From assembly GCA_963749875.1 (NCBI GenBank), contig CAVVOX010000003.1:547089-611088 (forward strand): DNA of 64,000 bases, given 5' to 3'. The stretch is from JAHQVI01 sp963749875 (GTDB lineage Bacteria > Pseudomonadota > Alphaproteobacteria > Rhizobiales > Rhodomicrobiaceae). A program made the position numbers and the translations under genes. Below the pieces are notes generated by a model. It was given only the letters and a program-made list of their open reading frames with translations, did not search any database and was not told the DNA's origin. Below, piece by piece: positions 60,909-64,000 of the stretch. The first letter of the stretch is position 1; every line of letters begins with the position of its first letter.

Positions 60909-61007
60909 GGCGCCGGACCTGATCCGGCGCCCAATTCTCTATCCGTCACGCATTGACGCGGCAGATAGGCCAATCGTCCCCGGATCTCCACTTCGCTCCG
61001 TCCGGGG
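60909..61007. repeat. Two palindromes downstream of the dimethylglycine dehydrogenase-like gene
   Basis: GGCGCCGGA/TCCGGCGCC (60909-60931) and CCCCGGA/TCCGGGG (60978-61007), in the 471-nt gap between the metF-like gene and the dehydrogenase gene, which also contains the terminator at 60762. No gene was seen in this gap. Confidence 0.6.
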
Positions 61008-61039
61008 CGACGGTCGTTTTCACCAAACAGGTTCCCGCT

Positions 61040-63553
61040 CTAAGCGCGAAGCCGTTCGTTGTCCGGATCGAACGCGCTCTCCGGTATGACGATGGCCGGA
61101 TAGCGCTTGCCGAGGATCTCGACCTCGAATTCCTCGCCTTCCTCGCCGACATCCGGTGGCACCATGCCCAGCGCGACCGACTTGCCGAGCCGCCAGCCAT
61201 AGGCGCCGCTGGTGCAGCGCCCGACCATCGCACCGTTGTGGTAGATCGGTTCGTTGCCGCGCGGATCGACATCGCTGATCTCGCCGACCTCCATGGTGAC
61301 CAGGCGATTTTTGAAGCTGCGCTGCTGCCATTCGATCAGCGCCTCACGTCCGATGAATTGCTCCTTATTCAGCCGGACAAAGCGGTCGAGCCCCAATTCC
61401 AGCGCCGCATATTCGATGGACAGCTCGCGCGGGATCAGGCGGTAGGATTTCTCGATGCGCAGGGAGTCCATCGCCCTTATGCCGAAGGGCTTGAGGTCAT
61501 GGCCGGCCCCCGCCTCGAAGAGCAGGTCGAAGATCGTATTCTGCATCTCGATCGGGTGATGCAGCTCCCAGCCCAGCTCGCCGACGAAATTGACGCGGAG
61601 CGCATGCGCCATGGCGTGGCCGACATTGATCGGCTTGCCGGTCAGCCAGGGGAAGGCGTCGTTGCTCAGATCCGCATCGGTGAGCTGCTGCAGCACGGCG
61701 CGCGCCTTGGGGCCGGCGAGGACAAGCACGCCATATTGCGTCGTGACCGGCTGCAGCCGCACGCTGCCGTCGGTCGGGGCCAGCTTTCTCAAATAGTCGT
61801 GGTCGTGCCGCTCGAAAGCGCCGGCCGAGACAAGGTAATAGGATTGCGGCCCGGTCTTGTAGATGGTGAATTCCGAGCGAACGCCGCCATTCTGCGACAG
61901 CATATGGCAGAGGCCGATGCGCCCGATCTTTTTCGGAATCCGGTTGGCGACGAGCGATTCCAGCCAGCTTTCGGCCCCCGGCCCCGAAACCGTCATCTTG
62001 GCGAAGGCCGACATATCCAGCACACCGACATTTTCATGCACATTGCGGCACTCATTGCCGACATGCTCGAAATAGTTCGACCGCCGGAAGCTCCACAGCT
62101 CACGGACCTTGCCGTCCGCATCCGGCTCGGGATGATTGTGATTGAGCAGGACATCCGGCTTCGTCAACTCATCGGCCTTGAGCCCATAACCCGCCGGCGC
62201 GAACCAGTTCGGCCGCTCCCAGCCATAGACCGAGCCGAACACTGCGCCTTTCGCCGCCATGCGCTCATAGCAGGGCGAGCGCTTCAGCGGCCTGGCGGCG
62301 ATGCGCTCTTCGTCGGGATAATGCGGCGTGAAGACGTTGGCATACGCCTCCTCGTTCTTCTTCCGCAGATAGCCGCGCGAGGCGTAAGGCCCGAAACGCC
62401 GCGGATCGACGCCCATCATGTCGATGGAGGGCTCGCCCTCGACGATCCATTCGGCGAGCTGCCAGCCGGCGCCGCCCGCGGCGGTGATGCCGAAGCTATG
62501 GCCCTCATTGAGCCAGAAATTCTTCAGATCCCAGGCCGGGCCGATGATCGGCGAGCCGTCGGGCGTATAGGGGATCGCACCATTATAGACCTGCTTGATG
62601 CCGACCTCGCCGAAGGCAGGAACGCGCTCGATGGCGGTCGCGACATACGGCTCCAGGCGCTCCAGATCCTCCTGGAACAGCTCATATTCGGATTGCGCAT
62701 CCGGCCCGTCCACATAGCAGCAGGGCGCGCCGACCTCATAGGGGCCTAGCAGCAGCCCGCCCGCTTCCTCGCGCATATACCAGGAGCTGTCGGATTCGCG
62801 CAGCACACCCATTTCCGGCAGGCCCTGGCGCTTGCGCGCCTGAATTTCGGGGTGCGGCTCGGTGACGATGAACTGATGCTCCACGGGCACGACGGGGATG
62901 TCGAGACCGACCATCGCGCCGGTCTTGCGGGCGAAGTTCCCCGTCGCAGAGATGACATGCGTGGCGGTGATCTCGCCCTTATCCGTCTCGATCAGCCATT
63001 TGCCGTCCGCGAGCTGGCGGATGCCGGTGACGGTGGTATTGCGATAGATCTCGGCGCCGCGGCTGCGCGCGCCCTTGGCCAGCGCCTGGGTCAGATCGGC
63101 GGGCTGGATATAGCCGTCCTCCGGGTGCTGAATGGCGCCGACGATCCCGTCAATATTGCAGAGCGGCCAGATCTCTTTCAGCTGCTCGGGCGTGAGCCAG
63201 CGCACATCGATGCCGATGGTCCGCGCGACGCCCGCATAGTAATGATATTCGTCCATCCGGTCCTGCGTCCGCGCCAGCCGGATATTGGAGCAGACGGAAA
63301 AACCCACATTCTGGCCGGTCTCCTGCTCGAGCGTCTTGTAAAGCGCCACGGAGTATTTGTGGATCTGGCCGACGCTATAGCTCATATTGAACAAGGGCAG
63401 CAGTCCCGCCGCGTGCCATGTCGAGCCGGAGGTCAGCTCCTTGCGCTCTACAAGCACGCAATCGGTCACGCCTTTCTTCGCCAAGTGATAGAGCGTCGAT
63501 ACGCCGACGACACCGCCGCCGATTACCACTGCATGCGCATCTGTTTTCATCAT
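61040..63553 (-). CDS. Dimethylglycine dehydrogenase-like FAD/THF enzyme
   Basis: 837 aa (ATG at 63553; a second ATG is adjacent). The N-terminal FAD domain begins AHAVVIGGGVVGVSTLYHLA and has GSTWHAAGLLPL, whose His is the site of covalent FAD attachment in mammalian dimethylglycine dehydrogenase. A middle FAO_M domain and C-terminal GcvT domain (VGVLDMSAFAKMTVSGPGAE, VNFVGELGWELHHPIEMQ, RAMDSLRIEKSYRLI) bind THF. It should oxidatively demethylate dimethylglycine or sarcosine, yielding 5,10-methylene-THF. Which of the two is the substrate cannot be told by sequence. Confidence 0.9.
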   Translation of the reverse strand: MMKTDAHAVVIGGGVVGVSTLYHLAKKGVTDCVLVERKELTSGSTWHAAGLLPLFNMSYSVGQIHKYSVALYKTLEQETGQNVGFSVCSNIRLARTQDRMDEYHYYAGVARTIGIDVRWLTPEQLKEIWPLCNIDGIVGAIQHPEDGYIQPADLTQALAKGARSRGAEIYRNTTVTGIRQLADGKWLIETDKGEITATHVISATGNFARKTGAMVGLDIPVVPVEHQFIVTEPHPEIQARKRQGLPEMGVLRESDSSWYMREEAGGLLLGPYEVGAPCCYVDGPDAQSEYELFQEDLERLEPYVATAIERVPAFGEVGIKQVYNGAIPYTPDGSPIIGPAWDLKNFWLNEGHSFGITAAGGAGWQLAEWIVEGEPSIDMMGVDPRRFGPYASRGYLRKKNEEAYANVFTPHYPDEERIAARPLKRSPCYERMAAKGAVFGSVYGWERPNWFAPAGYGLKADELTKPDVLLNHNHPEPDADGKVRELWSFRRSNYFEHVGNECRNVHENVGVLDMSAFAKMTVSGPGAESWLESLVANRIPKKIGRIGLCHMLSQNGGVRSEFTIYKTGPQSYYLVSAGAFERHDHDYLRKLAPTDGSVRLQPVTTQYGVLVLAGPKARAVLQQLTDADLSNDAFPWLTGKPINVGHAMAHALRVNFVGELGWELHHPIEMQNTIFDLLFEAGAGHDLKPFGIRAMDSLRIEKSYRLIPRELSIEYAALELGLDRFVRLNKEQFIGREALIEWQQRSFKNRLVTMEVGEISDVDPRGNEPIYHNGAMVGRCTSGAYGWRLGKSVALGMVPPDVGEEGEEFEVEILGKRYPAIVIPESAFDPDNERLRA

Positions 63554-63808
63554 GGGTCATCCCGCAATTCGCCCGCGCGCGTCTCTCGGCGCGGGAGCAC
63601 CGGCCCTAAATGCGTAGGATGCGCCGCGTTCGATCCGTGGGGCGCGAGAATTGCGACCTCGGCTGTGCAATTTACGACATGAGAGCATGGGCAAGCGAGA
63701 TGCACAGGCATGTGAGATTGGCCGCATCGGCGCGTGCGGGACACGGTTGCGCGAGCGCTCAGCTCGCATAGATTATCGACCACCGGCCCACCACTCAGGA
63801 GCGACGGC

Positions 63809-64000
63809 ATGTCTCTATCATTGTCTCATGTGATCGCTGGATTGTCTGTCACGACACTGCTGGGGTTCGGTGTGCCCTTTCTGTTCAAGCTTGCAACCAG
63901 ATCTATGTCTCTGTCGCCACCGAGCGAAGCCACAGACAAGCAGAAACAGCAATGGAATGAGCTCGTTAGAGGCAATGAAGGTGGCGCCATTCTCGGCTGC
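63809..64000 (+). CDS. Small membrane protein, 5' part (runs off the window)
   Basis: From the ATG at 63809, preceded by AGGAG 8 nt upstream, 64 codons stay open to the window end: MSLSLSHVIAGLSVTTLLGF, one hydrophobic helix, and then a charged stretch with EATDKQKQQWNELVRGNEGG. I do not recognise the family. It is divergent from the dehydrogenase-like gene across 255 bp. Confidence 0.6.
   Translation, partial: MSLSLSHVIAGLSVTTLLGFGVPFLFKLATRSMSLSPPSEATDKQKQQWNELVRGNEGGAILGC

Overview
The window looks like a chromosomal segment of a GC-rich alphaproteobacterium, probably of the Hyphomicrobiales (Rhizobiales) type. The evidence is the block rpsB-tsf-pyrH-frr-uppS-cdsA-dxr-rseP-bamA-lpxD-fabZ-lpxA-lpxI-lpxB, LpxI instead of LpxH, a MarR/OmpR/histidine-kinase trio like petP-petR, and a sarcosine oxidase/dimethylglycine dehydrogenase module. 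No rRNA, tRNA or CRISPR array was recognised.

Layout. 1-5.7 kb (minus): lspA, a small lipoprotein, an active/inactive pair of M16 peptidases, pgi, and the 5' part of mutL. 5.8-9.7 kb (minus): an MMPL/RND exporter, rsmD and rluB. 9.7-15.3 kb: an unrecognised 345-aa protein, tadA, ilvE (minus) and the MarR/response regulator/kinase operon. 15.4-22.7 kb: a pentapeptide-repeat/J-domain membrane protein split by a frameshift, an alpha/beta hydrolase, a small membrane protein, ada, and a dihaem cytochrome c beside a PQQ-type sugar dehydrogenase. 23.0-25.5 kb: nadB-nadC. 25.6-31.5 kb: a mobile scar. A TIR-domain gene is cut by an IS1595-family element, which is itself cut by an IS630-family element; an IS66-family element then truncates the 3' end of the TIR gene and abuts a remnant of a DNA-glycosylase-like gene. 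31.6-34.7 kb: an OmpA-family protein and a Kef-type cation/proton antiporter. 34.8-50.7 kb: the translation, isoprenoid, phospholipid, outer-membrane and lipid A block. 50.7-63.6 kb: a methylated-glycine (dimethylglycine to sarcosine to glycine) and tetrahydrofolate one-carbon module, fhs-soxBDAG, with a GlxA/GbdR-like regulator, a MetF-like reductase and a dimethylglycine-dehydrogenase-like enzyme. The window ends in the start of a small membrane protein gene.

Two themes run across the window. First, a two-hairpin intergenic element of about 105-130 bp occurs four times. It begins exactly on the TAG stop codons of tadA, pyrH and bamA, and between pyrH and frr two copies are chained to two other palindromic elements, three of the joints being CTAG or TAG-like. 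Second, small indels break reading frames in genes expected to be intact (bamA, uppS, the J-domain gene, the OmpA-family leader, IS66 tnpC). Because bamA and uppS are normally essential, some of these are probably sequencing or assembly errors, and pseudogene claims here should be read with that in mind.
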